Origin: Rahnella woolbedingensis
Lineage (GTDB): Bacteria > Pseudomonadota > Gammaproteobacteria > Enterobacterales > Enterobacteriaceae
Assembly: GCF_003602095.1 (NCBI RefSeq)
Contig: NZ_RAHH01000006.1
Coordinates: 124,001-188,000, forward strand
Direction of reading: 5' to 3'
Length of the DNA stretch: 64,000 nucleotides
Shown here in pieces: positions 32,736-44,435 of this stretch. Position numbers and translations under genes: made by a program. The notes beneath the pieces were generated by a model. The model did not search any database. It worked only from the letters and a program-made list of their open reading frames with translations, and was not told the DNA's origin. Numbering within the stretch: the first letter of the stretch is position 1; every line of letters starts with the position of its first letter.

Positions 32736-34808
32736 TTATTTAGCGGCGGCCTGGTCGGCCTGAGCCTTTTCCATACTGCCGAGATCAACAGCAATATGGT
32801 CAGCTTCATCGAGATAAGGATCCGGAGCAACGTAGTCTTTCGGCAGATCGTCGAGAGATTTCAGTGGCTTCTTACCTTCACGCTTGAAGCGTTCATTCAG
32901 ACGTGTAAGACGCAGGGCATCATCCTCTTTATCTTCTTTATCACGCTGGGCGTAATTCAGAGAGGCAATGTTACGCTTGTCTTTCAGCGCCTTGTAATGG
33001 GCAATATCTTGCTGGATGTACTGGAACTCAGGATCTTTCGCAATACGGGCTTCATGGTCTTTCAGCAATTCAGGCAGGAACGGTTTCATGTCGCCTAATT
33101 TGGTGTAAGTCGCCGCGTTAATGCTATCCCACGGAAGTGCGTTATCTTCGAACTTCTCACCGGTTTCAATCGATTCAATACCGGTTGGCATCAGAATGTC
33201 CGGGGTCACCCCTTTACGCTGAGTACTGCCGCCGTTGATACGATAAAACTTCTGGATAGTGTATTGCACAGAACCGAGCGCAGGCCATTCAGGACGCAGC
33301 ATCTGGTCGTAAATACGGTTCAGAGAACGATACTGCTGAACAGTACCTTTACCGAAGGTTGGCTCACCGACAATCAGCGCACGACCGTAATCCTGCATTG
33401 CGGCAGCAAAGATTTCGGAAGCTGAAGCACTGAAGCGATCAACCAGAACCACCAGCGGGCCTTTATAGTAAACGACGCCATCGGTATCGCTGTCCTGACG
33501 GATACGACCGTTGTTATCGCGCACCTGAACCACCGGGCCACTTGGAATAAACAGACCTGACAGCGAAACCGCTTCAGTCAGAGCACCACCGCCGTTAGTA
33601 CGGAGATCGATAACCAAACTGTTCACGTTCTGCTTAGCCATTTTCTGCAGCTGAACTTTCACATCATCGGTCAGCCCCACGTAGAAGCCAGGAATGTCCA
33701 TCACAGCAACTTTTTGAGCGCCGACATTCTTGATGGTCATTTTAACTGCGCGGTCTTCCAGACGGATCTTCTCGCGAGTCAGCGTGATTACGTGGTTTTT
33801 AGCATTCTTACCTGCTGGCAAGATTTGCAGACGGACTTTGCTGCCTTTCGGCCCTTTAATGAGCGCGACAACGTCATCAAGACGCCAGCCAATCACATCA
33901 ACAATTGGCGTTTGTTTTCCTGCCTGAATCTGACCTACACCGACAATACGGTCACCGACTGCGATGGCTTTACTTTTGGCCGCCGGGCCGCCAGCTACCA
34001 TCGAATTGATGACTGTGTAATCGTCGTCGCCCTGCAATACTGCGCCAATACCTTCCAGAGACAGGCTCATTTCGGTATTAAACTGCTCGGTGCTGCGGGG
34101 AGAGAGATAGTTGGTGTGCGGATCGATTTCATGCGCGAAGGCATTCATCACCAGCTGGAAAACATCTTCGCTGTTGCTTTGTGTCAGGCGTTTCATCGCA
34201 AAATGATAACGCTTGGAGAGCACGTCACGGATTTCCTGATCGTTTTTGCCGGTCAGTTTGAGGTTCAGCTCGTCATATTTGACTTTGGCATCCCACAATT
34301 TGTCCAGCTCAGCGCGGTCTTTCGGCCACGGTGCTTTGCTGCGATCAAGTTCAATCGTGTCGTTGCCCGTGAAATCCATCGGGCGCTCAAGCACTTTCAA
34401 CGCATAATCATAGCGTTCAAAGCGGCGTTTTTGAGCCAGATTGAAAAGAGCATATGGCGTGGTTAACTGACCGGTTTTCAGTTCCTCACCCAAGGTTGCA
34501 CGTTTATCAGTAAACTGTGCGACATCGGAAGCCATTAATACGTTATGGCCATAATCGAGCATGTTGAGGTAACGGTCGAAGATTTTCGCTGAGAAATCTG
34601 CATTAAGGTCGAACTGACGATAATGTGAACGGGTAAAGCGAGCAGTAACACGCTCGCTCACCGTTGCATCCTGAGGATCCTGAGTTAAATTAGGAAGTTG
34701 AGCGAGAGTCACCGGTGCACTCTCGTTCGCTGCAAAGCTGGTGTTTACCAGCCCTACTCCTGCCATTAACAGACCCGCAATAACGCTTAATCTGACAAAT
34801 TTGTTCAT
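32736..34808 (-). CDS. prc: Carboxy-terminal (tail-specific) protease Prc
   Basis: 690 aa, periplasmic S41 protease that degrades SsrA-tagged and other substrates and regulates the peptidoglycan hydrolase MepS with NlpI. The signal peptide ends at SFA|ANES. A PDZ domain lies at about 240-330. The catalytic Ser462 (RFSASASE) and Lys487 (FGKGT) are spaced as in E. coli. It follows proQ by 19 bp and is probably co-transcribed. Confidence 0.96.
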   Translation of the reverse strand: MNKFVRLSVIAGLLMAGVGLVNTSFAANESAPVTLAQLPNLTQDPQDATVSERVTARFTRSHYRQFDLNADFSAKIFDRYLNMLDYGHNVLMASDVAQFTDKRATLGEELKTGQLTTPYALFNLAQKRRFERYDYALKVLERPMDFTGNDTIELDRSKAPWPKDRAELDKLWDAKVKYDELNLKLTGKNDQEIRDVLSKRYHFAMKRLTQSNSEDVFQLVMNAFAHEIDPHTNYLSPRSTEQFNTEMSLSLEGIGAVLQGDDDYTVINSMVAGGPAAKSKAIAVGDRIVGVGQIQAGKQTPIVDVIGWRLDDVVALIKGPKGSKVRLQILPAGKNAKNHVITLTREKIRLEDRAVKMTIKNVGAQKVAVMDIPGFYVGLTDDVKVQLQKMAKQNVNSLVIDLRTNGGGALTEAVSLSGLFIPSGPVVQVRDNNGRIRQDSDTDGVVYYKGPLVVLVDRFSASASEIFAAAMQDYGRALIVGEPTFGKGTVQQYRSLNRIYDQMLRPEWPALGSVQYTIQKFYRINGGSTQRKGVTPDILMPTGIESIETGEKFEDNALPWDSINAATYTKLGDMKPFLPELLKDHEARIAKDPEFQYIQQDIAHYKALKDKRNIASLNYAQRDKEDKEDDALRLTRLNERFKREGKKPLKSLDDLPKDYVAPDPYLDEADHIAVDLGSMEKAQADQAAAK

Positions 34809-34827
34809 GCCTGAGTTGGCCTCCGTA

Positions 34828-35517
34828 TCAGAACTGCAAGTGTTCTGCGCGCACGATCATCGCCAGACCCGAAGAGAGTTGAACGCGTACACCGTCTTTG
34901 GCAATTTCCAAAACGGTTGCATCCATCGCACTCTGTCCTGCTCTGACTTTGATTTCCTGGCCAATTTGCAGTTTTGAAATGTCTGTTACTGGCACCTGAC
35001 GCGGTTCACGTTTTTCCTCACGCGGTGGGCGAGGTGTACGTGGTTTGCGATTTTCCTGACCAGCCACAGCAGCGGGCGCATTTTCACGACGCGGCGCTGG
35101 TTTTTTACCGGCCGGACGTGGACGTCGCGGCTCAGTGGTTTCACCGGCTTCACGACGTTTTGCCTGTTGTTCTGCACGTTGTGCCTGAACGCGGGCTTTT
35201 GCTTCTTCCAACTGTTTACGGGCATGTTCCACGTGCTGCTCTTCGAGAACGCCACATGAATTACCATCAAGGTCAACGCGTTCAGCGCCAACTTTAACGC
35301 CGTACAGATAGCGCCAGCTTGAGGTATACAGACGCAGAGCAGAGCGTAACTGAGTTTTGCTCAGATTCTCTTCACCTTGCACGCGCTCGACCAAATCCGC
35401 AAAGATACCGATCTTTAATGGGCGTGCTTCGCCTTCGGCGGTAAAACAGAGCGGGAACCGCTCAGCCAAAAAGGCGATGACTTCTTTACTACTGTTCAAC
35501 TTAGGTTGATTTTCCAT
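34828..35517 (-). CDS. proQ: RNA chaperone ProQ
   Basis: 229 aa. N-terminal FinO domain (about 1-118), a basic linker rich in Arg, Pro and Lys (about 119-178), and a C-terminal Tudor-like domain ([38 protein letters not shown]). It is a global sRNA and 3' UTR binding protein. It shares a transcript with prc. Confidence 0.97.
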   Translation of the reverse strand: MENQPKLNSSKEVIAFLAERFPLCFTAEGEARPLKIGIFADLVERVQGEENLSKTQLRSALRLYTSSWRYLYGVKVGAERVDLDGNSCGVLEEQHVEHARKQLEEAKARVQAQRAEQQAKRREAGETTEPRRPRPAGKKPAPRRENAPAAVAGQENRKPRTPRPPREEKREPRQVPVTDISKLQIGQEIKVRAGQSAMDATVLEIAKDGVRVQLSSGLAMIVRAEHLQF

Positions 35518-35565
35518 GAAATTTCCTGATTACAACGGGTGTGCCAACCGGCGCAGGCATGAACA

Positions 35566-35585
35566 GGCGTCATTATAATGACGCC
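35566..35585 (-). promoter_or_regulatory. 20-bp palindrome containing TATAAT before proQ
   Basis: GGCGTCATTATAATGACGCC is a perfect palindrome 48 bp upstream of the proQ ATG. Its centre contains TATAAT on the minus strand, so it may combine a -10 element with an operator or a leader hairpin. No clear -35 was found. Confidence 0.45.
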
Positions 35586-35612
35586 GTTATTAAATGCCAC
35601 GTTATCCGACGA

Positions 35613-36110
35613 TCAACTTACGATCAGATTGACATATTTTTCAGCATCGCAGTTTTCGAGATGCTGGCAAAGCCCGCTGACTAACTCTGTCAGCCCCTGT
35701 TCATCGGCTTCGTCGAAGCGTTGATAAACGGTGCTATCAATGTCTAATACGCCGATCACTTTGCCATTTATTGTTACAGGCAGAACGATTTCGGCATTAC
35801 TTGCTGCGTCACAAGCGATATGGCCCGGGAAGGCATGAACATCACCCACACGTTGCACGGTATTTTCCGCTACTGCGGTGCCGCAGACGCCTTTTCCTAC
35901 CGGAATACGCACGCAGGCAATTTTACCCTGGAAAGGACCCAGCACCAGCGTTGTGCCATCCATCAGATAAAAACCTACCCAGTTCACGCCTTCAAGACGT
36001 TCAAAAAGTAAGGCACTTGCGTTCGACAGAGTGGCAATAAAATTGTTTTCTCCGGCGATCAACGCGTTCAAATCACGTTTTAATTCCGTGTAGAATGCTT
36101 CTTTATTCAT
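35613..36110 (-). CDS. msrC: Free methionine-(R)-sulfoxide reductase
   Basis: 165-aa GAF-domain enzyme that reduces free L-methionine-(R)-sulfoxide. The three conserved cysteines are Cys66, Cys76 and Cys100, in IACVRIPVGKGVCG and HIACDAASNAEIVLP. It is divergent from letA across a 257-bp promoter region. Confidence 0.95.
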   Translation of the reverse strand: MNKEAFYTELKRDLNALIAGENNFIATLSNASALLFERLEGVNWVGFYLMDGTTLVLGPFQGKIACVRIPVGKGVCGTAVAENTVQRVGDVHAFPGHIACDAASNAEIVLPVTINGKVIGVLDIDSTVYQRFDEADEQGLTELVSGLCQHLENCDAEKYVNLIVS

Positions 36111-36367
36111 GTAGTAACCAATAATAACCTAAGGGCAGAGAGCCGTTCTGTTGTGCTTAACCTCTATAAAATAAGCATTAAATGCCCATATGAACAAGGT
36201 TAATCCTGTGTGACATCAAAAAGACTCACCTACAATAACTGTTTGCCGACCGCATAATACGTTATTTTGTCAAAAAAACCTGGCTGATCTTGGCCTGATG
36301 GCCTCGCCTGCCCCCCACGGGGGATGCGTAATTGTAACAACAGGTATTCTTTACTATTCCAGGCACT

Positions 36368-37615
36368 ATGAAAATACACACAATTTCAGCCCAGATTCCA
36401 CAAATTCGTTACCAGCGATGCAGTGAGTGTGACACGCTTTTCACACTGCCCTCGCTGCAACGCACGCAGACGGCGCATTGTCCGCGTTGTAACGCGAAAG
36501 TTGAAAAAGGCCGGGTCTGCTCCCTGCCTCGACTGATCACGATGGCCATCAGTATATTACTGCTGATGCCCTTCGCATATACAGAGCCGTTGATCAGCAT
36601 CCGGCTTCTGGGCACGCGCATTGACGCCAGTTTGCTCGAGGGTATCTGGCAGATGTCACGCCAGGGGGATCCCGTCACCGCCAGCATGGTGGCTTTCTGT
36701 ACCATCGGAGCCCCGCTGACGCTCGCCGTCTCCATTCTTTATCTGCATTTTGGCAGCAAATTAGGGATGAATCTGAAACCCGTGCTGCTGATGCTCGATC
36801 GCCTTAAAGACTGGGTGATGCTCGATATTTATCTGGTCGGGATGGCAGTCGCCAGCATCAAGGTCAAAGAGTATGCCGATATCAACGTCGGCATCGCGCT
36901 GGCCGCCTATCTGATGATGACGCTGATGGTCACGCTGACCATGATTAATCTCAACATCGAGCAGTTATGGGAAGAGTTCTACCCACAACGTAAGCCGAAA
37001 GGGTTGCCCTCTTCGCTGCGTTTGTGCCTGGCCTGTAAGTTCACCGGTATCCCGGATGAACGCGGACGCTGCCCGCGCTGCCATGTTCCGATGCGTCTGC
37101 GCTATAAACACAGTTTGCAGAAAACCTGGGCCGCGCTGATTGCCGCGATTGTTTTATTAATCCCGGCCAATTTACTGCCTATTTCCATCATCTATGCCAA
37201 CGGGCAACAGCTTAAGGACACCATATTTTCTGGCGTGGTGTCGCTCGCAACATCGGGGAACGTGCCGATCGCCGCCATTGTATTTATTGCCAGCGTACTG
37301 GTGCCGTTTACCAAAGTTATTGTGATGCTGACGCTGCTGCTCAGCATCCATTTCAAAGCGATTCAGGGACTGAAAACGCGTATCCGTCTGCTGCGACTGG
37401 TGACCTGGATAGGACGCTGGTCGATGCTGGATTTGTTTGTTATTTCATTAATGATGTCGCTGGTTAACCGTGACCAGCTTTTGTCTTTTACGATGGGACC
37501 GGCCGCCTTTTATTTTGGCTCTGCCGTAATTCTAACCATTCTTGCCGTTGAATGGCTTGATAGCCGCTTGATTTGGGATGCACATGCAACAGGAAACGCC
37601 GAATACACCGACTGA
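36368..37615 (+). CDS. letA: Lipid-transport membrane protein LetA (YebS, PqiA family)
   Basis: 415 aa. Two PqiA-like halves, each with a zinc-ribbon CxxC pair ([24 protein letters not shown]) and four hydrophobic segments. It works with LetB to move phospholipids between the inner and outer membranes. Its 3' end overlaps letB by 32 bp. It is slightly shorter than E. coli YebS (about 427). Confidence 0.95.
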   Translation: MKIHTISAQIPQIRYQRCSECDTLFTLPSLQRTQTAHCPRCNAKVEKGRVCSLPRLITMAISILLLMPFAYTEPLISIRLLGTRIDASLLEGIWQMSRQGDPVTASMVAFCTIGAPLTLAVSILYLHFGSKLGMNLKPVLLMLDRLKDWVMLDIYLVGMAVASIKVKEYADINVGIALAAYLMMTLMVTLTMINLNIEQLWEEFYPQRKPKGLPSSLRLCLACKFTGIPDERGRCPRCHVPMRLRYKHSLQKTWAALIAAIVLLIPANLLPISIIYANGQQLKDTIFSGVVSLATSGNVPIAAIVFIASVLVPFTKVIVMLTLLLSIHFKAIQGLKTRIRLLRLVTWIGRWSMLDLFVISLMMSLVNRDQLLSFTMGPAAFYFGSAVILTILAVEWLDSRLIWDAHATGNAEYTD

Positions 37616-40214
37616 AGCACGGATAAAACACAGGCGCCGGATTTCGCCCTTTTGGCTTCTGCCGTTTATTGCTTTACTGATCGCCGGATGGTTGATTTAC
37701 AGCAACTATCAGGAGCGCGGCACGACCGTGACTATCGATTTCCAGTCTGCCGCAGGGATCGTGGCTGGCCGCACGCCGGTACGTTATCAGGGCGTGGAAG
37801 TCGGGTCGGTGGAATCCATCAGTCTGAGCAAAGACCTGCGCACCATTCAGGTTAAAGTCAGCATAAAGAGTGACTTGTCCAACGCGTTGCGCGAAGGCAC
37901 TCAGTTTTGGCTGGTAACACCTAAAGCCTCCCTTGCCGGTGTTTCCGGGCTCGATGCGCTGGTCGGCGGTAACTACATCGGCATGATGCCTGGCCCCGGT
38001 CAGGAGAAAGCTCACTTTGTAGCGCTCGATACGCAGCCAAAATTCCGTCTCAATACCGGCGAACTGATGGTCCATCTGCACGCCAAAGATCTGGGTTCGC
38101 TGAATACCGGTTCGCTGGTGTATTACCGCAAAATTCCGGTCGGTAAGGTCTACGACTACGACATTGAAAGCGGCAATGAAGGCGTGACCATCGATGTCCT
38201 CATCGACAAACGTTTTGCCAATCTGGTCAAAGACAATACGCGTTTCTGGAATGTTTCCGGCTTTAAGGCAGATTTAAACCTGAGCGGGGTAAAAGTTCAG
38301 ATGGAAAGCCTGGCGGCGCTGGTGAATGGCGCGATCGCGATGGATTCCCCGAATGACGGGAAACAGGCAAAAGCTGATCAGTCTTACTCGCTGTACCCCG
38401 ATCTGGCACAAAGCCAGCGCGGTGTCGAAATCAATCTGGATTTACCGGACGGGAATGGGTTATCCGAAGGTCAGACGCCGCTGATGTATCAGGGCTTGCA
38501 GGTCGGTACGCTGACCAAAATTAGTTTACAGCCGGACAATAAAGTCACCGGTAAACTGACTGTCGATCCTTCTGTGCTCGACATGATGCGTACCGGTACG
38601 CGCATTGAGATGAACAGCCCAAAAATCAGCCTCAATAATGCCAATATCAGCCAGTTGCTGACCGGCAACACGCTGGAACTGATCCCCGGTGATGGCGAGC
38701 CGCAAAAACATTTTGTGGTGCTCGACAGCAACCAGCGACTGTTACAGAACCCGGGCATTGTCAAAGTGCAGCTGATTGCGCCGCAGAGTTACGGTATTGA
38801 TGCGGGCCAGCCTATCAAGCTCTACGGCATCGACGTCGGCTCGATTATTGACCGTACGCTGACTGATGAAGGCATCCTGTTTAATGCCGCTATCAAACCG
38901 GAATATAAAAACTTGCTGCATAAAGACAGTAAGTTTGTGGTCAACAGCCGCGTTGATGTGAAACTTGGCGTCGATGGCATGGAAGTGCTCGGCGCCAGCG
39001 CCCAGGAATGGGTCGACGGCGGTGTGCGCATTATTCCGGGCACCAAAGGGGCACCAGCACAGAAATACCCTCTTTACAGCAATGCGGAAAAAGCGGCTGA
39101 AGGTATTCAGGGCGAGCAACCGGGTGCTACGCTGACGTTGACCGCGAAAAGCCTGCCTGATGTTCAGACCGGTTCCGTTGTGCTTTACCGTAAGTTCCAG
39201 GTAGGCCAGATAGTCAACGTTCGCCCTAAAGCCAATGAATTCGAAGTTGATGTGTATATTCAGCCGCAATACCGCAACCTGCTGACTGAGAAAACTATTT
39301 TCTGGGCCGAAGGTGGCGCGAAGGTGCAACTCAACGGCAGCGGGCTGACCGTGCAGGCTTCACCGCTGGATCGCGCGCTTAAAGGCGCTATCAGCTTCGA
39401 CAATCTCGACGGCGTCGTCGCCAGCAAAGGGGCAAAGCGTGTTCTGTATGATTCAGAAACCTCAGCCCGCGCGGTGGGCAGCCAGATAACGCTGAATACT
39501 TATGATGCCAGCAAGCTTTCCGCCGGTATGCCTATTCGTTATCTAGGTATCACTATCGGTCAGGTGGAATCGCTGAAACTCGACTCGCAGCTGAATCAGG
39601 TTTCCGCCAAAGCGGTATTGTATCCGGAATATGTCGAAAACTTTGCCCGTCGCGGCACCCGTTTCTCGATTGTTTCACCGGAAATTTCCGCCGGTGGCGT
39701 CAGCAATCTCGACACCCTTCTCCAGCCCTACATTAATGTCGAGGCAGGGAAAGGCGCACCAGCGCGCAACTTTGATTTGCAGGACTCTACCATCACCGAT
39801 TCACGTTACACGGATGGTCTGGGTATCGTGGTTGATGCGGCCGAAGTCGGCTCATTGCAAATCGGCACGCCGGTGCTGTTCCGCGGGATCGAAGTTGGTA
39901 CGGTATCGGGCTTCTATCTGGGCGCCATGGCGGATCGGGTGAATGTGACGCTTCGGATCAGTAAAAAATATCAATATCTGGTGCGTGAAAACTCTGTGTT
40001 CTGGCTGGCCTCGGGCTATGACCTGCAGTTCGGTCTGACCGGTGGCGTGTTCAAGAGCGGGACATTCCAGCAATTTATCCGCGGAGGTATCGCCTTTGCG
40101 ACACCGCCAACCACGCCGCTGGCGCCGAAAGCGGCCAACGGCAATCATTTCCTGCTCACTCCTGAAGCACCAAAAGACTGGCAGAAATGGGGAACGGCAA
40201 TCCCGAGAAATTAA
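37584..40214 (+). CDS. letB: Seven-MCE-domain lipid tunnel protein LetB (YebT)
   Basis: 876 aa. One N-terminal transmembrane helix ([18 protein letters not shown]) and seven MCE domains, each starting with a segment like [91 protein letters not shown] and [14 protein letters not shown]. Stacked rings form the periplasm-spanning tunnel. An in-frame ATG two codons earlier is also possible. It lies inside the end of letA, implying coupling. Confidence 0.96.
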   Translation: MQQETPNTPTEARIKHRRRISPFWLLPFIALLIAGWLIYSNYQERGTTVTIDFQSAAGIVAGRTPVRYQGVEVGSVESISLSKDLRTIQVKVSIKSDLSNALREGTQFWLVTPKASLAGVSGLDALVGGNYIGMMPGPGQEKAHFVALDTQPKFRLNTGELMVHLHAKDLGSLNTGSLVYYRKIPVGKVYDYDIESGNEGVTIDVLIDKRFANLVKDNTRFWNVSGFKADLNLSGVKVQMESLAALVNGAIAMDSPNDGKQAKADQSYSLYPDLAQSQRGVEINLDLPDGNGLSEGQTPLMYQGLQVGTLTKISLQPDNKVTGKLTVDPSVLDMMRTGTRIEMNSPKISLNNANISQLLTGNTLELIPGDGEPQKHFVVLDSNQRLLQNPGIVKVQLIAPQSYGIDAGQPIKLYGIDVGSIIDRTLTDEGILFNAAIKPEYKNLLHKDSKFVVNSRVDVKLGVDGMEVLGASAQEWVDGGVRIIPGTKGAPAQKYPLYSNAEKAAEGIQGEQPGATLTLTAKSLPDVQTGSVVLYRKFQVGQIVNVRPKANEFEVDVYIQPQYRNLLTEKTIFWAEGGAKVQLNGSGLTVQASPLDRALKGAISFDNLDGVVASKGAKRVLYDSETSARAVGSQITLNTYDASKLSAGMPIRYLGITIGQVESLKLDSQLNQVSAKAVLYPEYVENFARRGTRFSIVSPEISAGGVSNLDTLLQPYINVEAGKGAPARNFDLQDSTITDSRYTDGLGIVVDAAEVGSLQIGTPVLFRGIEVGTVSGFYLGAMADRVNVTLRISKKYQYLVRENSVFWLASGYDLQFGLTGGVFKSGTFQQFIRGGIAFATPPTTPLAPKAANGNHFLLTPEAPKDWQKWGTAIPRN

Positions 40215-40231
40215 CCGGTATTATGTTGATC

Positions 40232-40260
40232 AGGGCCACCCTCGGGTGGCCTTTTCTTTA
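40232..40260 (+). terminator. Terminator after letB
   Basis: Stem GGCCACCC/GGGTGGCC (40234-40251) with a two-base loop and TTTTCTTT after it. Confidence 0.88.
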
Positions 40261-40346
40261 TCAGGCAACGCGCGCAGCCCTCTCATCACAGGTAAATATG
40301 GTAAACTGCGCGGCAGAAAAACTTCTTCAGCTCTGGAACCACGCCT

Positions 40347-41816
40347 TTGTCAAAGCTCACCACCGCCAGCACTTTTACTGATAAATTACCCGCCGCTTTT
40401 CTGGAAGCCACGCGCGCAATCATGCCTGCAGATCTCAGCATGGATGATTTTATTGCCGCCTGTCAGCGCCCTCTCCGCCCGAGTCTGCGGGTGAACACCC
40501 TGAAAATCAGCGTGACCGATTTCCTTGAACTTGCCGGTGGTTATCAGTGGGAGTTAGAGCCCGTACCCTGGTGTGCGGAAGGTTTCTGGATAAACCGCAA
40601 CGTGCAGGACGATACGCGTCTGGGCAATGCCTTATCGCATCTGGCCGGCCTCTTCTATATTCAGGAAGCCAGTTCCATGCTGCCGGTCACTGCGTTATTT
40701 GCCAACGATACGCAGCCGGTTCTGGTGATGGACGTTGCAGCGGCGCCCGGTTCTAAAACCACGCAAATTGCGGCGCTGATGAAAAATCAGGGCGGCATTA
40801 TTGCCAATGAATATTCCGCCAGCCGGGTCAAAGTCCTGCACGCTAATATCAGCCGCTGCGGCGTCAGTAACACCGCGCTGACGCACTTTGACGGACGCGT
40901 ATTTGGGGCGGCTCTGCCTGAAACTTTTGACGCCATCCTGCTGGACGCGCCCTGCTCCGGCGAAGGCGTTATCCGTAAAGACCCTGATGCCATGAGCAAC
41001 TGGTCTGAAAACAGCGTGACTGAAATTGCCGCGACACAACGTGAACTGATCGACAGCGCGTTTCATGCGCTGAAACCCGGCGGCGTACTGGTCTATTCAA
41101 CCTGCACCCTTAACGCGCAGGAAAACCAGCAGGTTTGCCAGTGGTTACTCGATACCTATGCGGATGCGGTAGAAGTGGAATCGCTGGCAGAGTTATTCCC
41201 TGACGCTGATAAGGCCGTCACTCCGCAAGGCTATTTACACGTATTTCCTCAGGTCTATGACAGCGAAGGTTTCTTTGTCGCGCGCTTTCGTAAAACGGAT
41301 CCGGTGCCGCGCCTGCCGGTCCCCGGATATAAGGTAGGCCGCTTTCCTTTCTCGCCACTTTCCCGTCAGGACAGCGCCGAAATTATCAAAGCAGCGGGTC
41401 TTTCTGGCCTTGTCTGGCCTGAGAATCAATACACGTTATGGCAGCGCGATAAAGAAATCTGGATCTTCCCAGCCGTGCTGGAGCCCGTCTTTGGCAAGGT
41501 CCGTTTTTCCCGTATCGGAGTGCGACTGGCAGAGCGTTTTCCGAAAGGATTCCGCTGGCAGCATGAAGCCGTGGTGGCATTCAGTGTCGCAGATTCCAAA
41601 AACCGTTTTGAGATAAATGATGAACTGGCGCAGAGCTGGTTCCGTGGCGTTGATATTTATCCGGATGACACACCGCCCGCAGACGAATGTCTGGTGACCT
41701 GGCTTGGCCAGCCATTAGGATTGGCAAAACGGATCGGCAGCCGGATTAAAAACAGTCTGCCACGTGAACTGGTGAGAGATGGCGCAATACGTCCGCAAAC
41801 ATTGTCGAACGATTAA
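40347..41816 (+). CDS. rsmF: 16S rRNA m5C1407 methyltransferase RsmF
   Basis: 489 aa. SAM-dependent RNA cytosine-5 methyltransferase of the NOL1/NOP2/Sun family, with [18 protein letters not shown] (SAM site), the catalytic Cys motif [10 protein letters not shown] and the second Cys in VYSTCTLN, plus C-terminal PUA-like domains. The start is a TTG at 40347: no ATG or GTG lies between the upstream in-frame stop (40302) and the conserved part, so a TTG start is the simplest reading. The ribosome site is weak. Confidence 0.93.
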   Translation: MSKLTTASTFTDKLPAAFLEATRAIMPADLSMDDFIAACQRPLRPSLRVNTLKISVTDFLELAGGYQWELEPVPWCAEGFWINRNVQDDTRLGNALSHLAGLFYIQEASSMLPVTALFANDTQPVLVMDVAAAPGSKTTQIAALMKNQGGIIANEYSASRVKVLHANISRCGVSNTALTHFDGRVFGAALPETFDAILLDAPCSGEGVIRKDPDAMSNWSENSVTEIAATQRELIDSAFHALKPGGVLVYSTCTLNAQENQQVCQWLLDTYADAVEVESLAELFPDADKAVTPQGYLHVFPQVYDSEGFFVARFRKTDPVPRLPVPGYKVGRFPFSPLSRQDSAEIIKAAGLSGLVWPENQYTLWQRDKEIWIFPAVLEPVFGKVRFSRIGVRLAERFPKGFRWQHEAVVAFSVADSKNRFEINDELAQSWFRGVDIYPDDTPPADECLVTWLGQPLGLAKRIGSRIKNSLPRELVRDGAIRPQTLSND

Positions 41817-42186
41817 TTAGATTTAACTTTCCCGCAAATTTCTGTGCCAGAGGAGCATTCCGACGGCGCAGAATATTCTACTCAACAGTCATTAATACCG
41901 ACTAAAACACCTGATAACTGCGTTTCTGTGAATACTGTGCAACTGAACTTTTAGGTGAAATCACGGCGACAAAGGGTATATAACAAATACCCACAAAGCA
42001 TTTTATGCTACATATATTGGATAGTAACTTATATTATCAAGAAAGGTTCACTGAATTATAATTAGGAATAATCCTACCGCGCCATGTATTATTGCCATCA
42101 AGATAACATTGTCAGTGATATATCATTTTCAGATATAAATCTTAATGCCTGATGTTGAGTAAAGACCTGCCAGTCGGAGAAGTATC
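41817..42186. other. AT-rich spacer before the diguanylate cyclase gene
   Basis: 370 bp with no coding frame. The last 40 bp carry a good ribosome site (GGAGAAG) for the next gene. No terminator with a clear T-run after rsmF and no recognised operator. Confidence 0.5.
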
Positions 42187-43908
42187 ATGTCGGATGAAAT
42201 GAAACTCGAATCAGCGGATGGGCTGCTTTTGCAGCAAATGGCCAGTCTGCGAGATATTATCGATAACAATTCTGACTGGATCTGGGAAGTCGATGCGCAG
42301 GGGCGTTATGTTTTCTCCTCCAATAAATGCATCGAATTTCTTGGCGTTCCGCCTGAAAAAGTTTTAGGCAAAACCCCTTTCGATTTCATGCCTCCTGATG
42401 AAGCCCGTCGCGTAGGCGAACAGTTTGCCGCTATCGTTGAACGCCGCGCCCCTTTCGGTGGCTTGCTGAACCGTAATATCCGCCCGGACGGCACAGAAGT
42501 TATTCTCGAAACCAGCGGTGTCCCGCTTTTTGATAATGACGGGAATTTTCGCGGCTATCGCGGGATCGACCGCAATCTCACCAGTCTGGATCAGGCACCG
42601 GGCCAGCGTCTTTTCCAGCTTGAAACGATCTATTCCAATGCACCGGTCGGCCTGTGTTTCATTGATTTACAGATGCGATATGTCACGGTTAATGATGCAA
42701 TGGCGAATATTATCGGCCTGCAACCCTATGAAGCGATCGGACGTAAAATAGGGGTGTTCCTGCCGGGACTTTCACCATTGTTAAGTAATGCGCTGGAACT
42801 TGCCCAGCGTAACGAAACGACCCCCGACCGTGAGTTTTCCGTTCCCGGAAAGAATCAGGTTTTCTTTGTACGTATTAAAGCGGCCTATGACGCCCAGAAT
42901 CAACTGAACGGCCTGTCTGTCGCGATGACGGATATCACCAGCCTCAAACGTATGGAAATAGCCCTGCGCGAAAGTCAGGAACATTACCGCAATATGGTTG
43001 AGCTGAACCCGCAAATTCCGTGGACAGCCGATCCTCGCGGGATGCTCAATGATGTCAGCTCGCGTTTTCAGCGGATCACCGGCATGACCCGTCAGGATAT
43101 TCTTGCCGACAAGTGGATCCAGAGTATGCACGTGGAAGACCGCCGCGCCGCCGTTCAGACCTGGGAACAGTGCCTGAAAACAGGCGCACCGCTGGATATT
43201 GAAGTTCGTTTTTGTCACGTGGACCGTGGATGGAACTGGATGCGTATCCGCGCTGCGGCCAGTTACGCCAATGATGGTTCGATTCAGCGTTGGTACGGTA
43301 CCGCCGAAGACGTTCATGAACGCAAGTTACTGGAACTGAAACTGGTTAAAGCCAACCGTCGTCTGGAAATCCAGGCACGCACGGATTCACTCACTAAACT
43401 GCCTAACCGCCGTGAGTTCAAAAAAGTGCTCAGCCATGAATATATGCGTGCCAAGCGTAACCGTACACCGCTGACCGTGGTGATGATCGACATCGATTAC
43501 TTCAAACATTTCAACGATCATTACGGCCATCTTTCCGGTGATGCCTGCCTGCGTTTAGTGGCGCGCACTTTGCGCAAATCACTTAAACGCAGCACCGACG
43601 TCGTAACACGTTTTGGCGGCGAAGAATTCGCAGCCATTCTGCCGGATACCGATCTGAAAGGTGCCTGGATTGTCGCACAGCACATCATGGAATCAATTGA
43701 GTCGCTGGGTATCAAGCACAGTTTCAGCGAGTTTAACCGCGTCACCATCAGTCAGGGGATTGCGACGTACATGCCGGAACGAGATCCTGGTATTGAAGAC
43801 CAGTCAGATATCGTCAGCGCCGCTGATGAGGCGCTGTACCTGTCGAAAAACAATGGTCGTAACCAAATCAACGCCATGCCTGTCTCGGTAAGATTTAACC
43901 AGCTTTAA
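42187..43908 (+). CDS. Diguanylate cyclase with three PAS domains
   Basis: 573 aa, no transmembrane segment, so cytoplasmic. Three PAS regions (about 18-130, 140-255, 262-378, the last ending in a PAC motif WYGTAEDVHERK) are followed by a short coiled linker and a GGDEF domain. The active site is GGEEF at 477-481 and the inhibitory RxxD site is RSTD at 468-471, exactly five residues before it. Both are intact, so synthesis of c-di-GMP with product inhibition is expected. It lies between rsmF and yebV, which are adjacent in E. coli, and so is an addition to the backbone. Its PAS ligand is unknown. Confidence 0.9.
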   Translation: MSDEMKLESADGLLLQQMASLRDIIDNNSDWIWEVDAQGRYVFSSNKCIEFLGVPPEKVLGKTPFDFMPPDEARRVGEQFAAIVERRAPFGGLLNRNIRPDGTEVILETSGVPLFDNDGNFRGYRGIDRNLTSLDQAPGQRLFQLETIYSNAPVGLCFIDLQMRYVTVNDAMANIIGLQPYEAIGRKIGVFLPGLSPLLSNALELAQRNETTPDREFSVPGKNQVFFVRIKAAYDAQNQLNGLSVAMTDITSLKRMEIALRESQEHYRNMVELNPQIPWTADPRGMLNDVSSRFQRITGMTRQDILADKWIQSMHVEDRRAAVQTWEQCLKTGAPLDIEVRFCHVDRGWNWMRIRAAASYANDGSIQRWYGTAEDVHERKLLELKLVKANRRLEIQARTDSLTKLPNRREFKKVLSHEYMRAKRNRTPLTVVMIDIDYFKHFNDHYGHLSGDACLRLVARTLRKSLKRSTDVVTRFGGEEFAAILPDTDLKGAWIVAQHIMESIESLGIKHSFSEFNRVTISQGIATYMPERDPGIEDQSDIVSAADEALYLSKNNGRNQINAMPVSVRFNQL

Positions 43909-44135
43909 ACCTCAGTTCAGGGAGCCGCTGTGTTTTGCGAAAGGCGGCTCTCTGCATTTCGATGCCGCAACGCCCTGTTATAAATCTCACCTCTTCTGGT
44001 TATCCATAAAAAAGTGCATACGTAAAAATTCAGGTGGCGCTTTTTGTGCTGTCGACTATTCTCAAATAAGGCAGGCCAACTGGTCATACCTGATGTCATT
44101 GAAATGGCTTACAACACTCTGGCGAGGAGTATCTG

Positions 44136-44378
44136 ATGGGAAAATCGATTATCCGGATTGGCAGTTACGAAATTGACGATGCACATCTTTCTACGCCTGA
44201 AGCAAAAGGCGGCGATAAGGTGCATATTCCGTGCAAGTCAGACCCTGATTTGTGCATGCAACTAGATGCCTGGGATGACCACACCAGCGTTCCGGCAGTC
44301 CTCGATGGCCGTCATTCTGTGTTGTATAAGGAAAAGTACGACGAACAGAAAGATGAGTGGATCATGCGACTGGAGTAA
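44136..44378 (+). CDS. yebV: YebV family protein
   Basis: 80 aa. PCKSDPDLCMQLDAWDDHTSVPAVLDGRHSVLY and the C-terminal DEWIMRLE match E. coli YebV, a small conserved protein of unknown function (DUF1480). GAGGAG precedes the ATG. In E. coli it also follows rsmF. An 11-bp inverted repeat (44383-44412) without a T-run follows. Confidence 0.92.
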   Translation: MGKSIIRIGSYEIDDAHLSTPEAKGGDKVHIPCKSDPDLCMQLDAWDDHTSVPAVLDGRHSVLYKEKYDEQKDEWIMRLE

Positions 44379-44435
44379 CACTGCATGGCGAACGAAAATG
44401 TGTTCGCCATGCCGCTTGCGGTCGGTCGACTTTGA

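Noticed and set aside
32706-34466. Long frames antisense to prc
   Set aside because: prc is full length with catalytic residues; the antisense frames have no domain or promoter.
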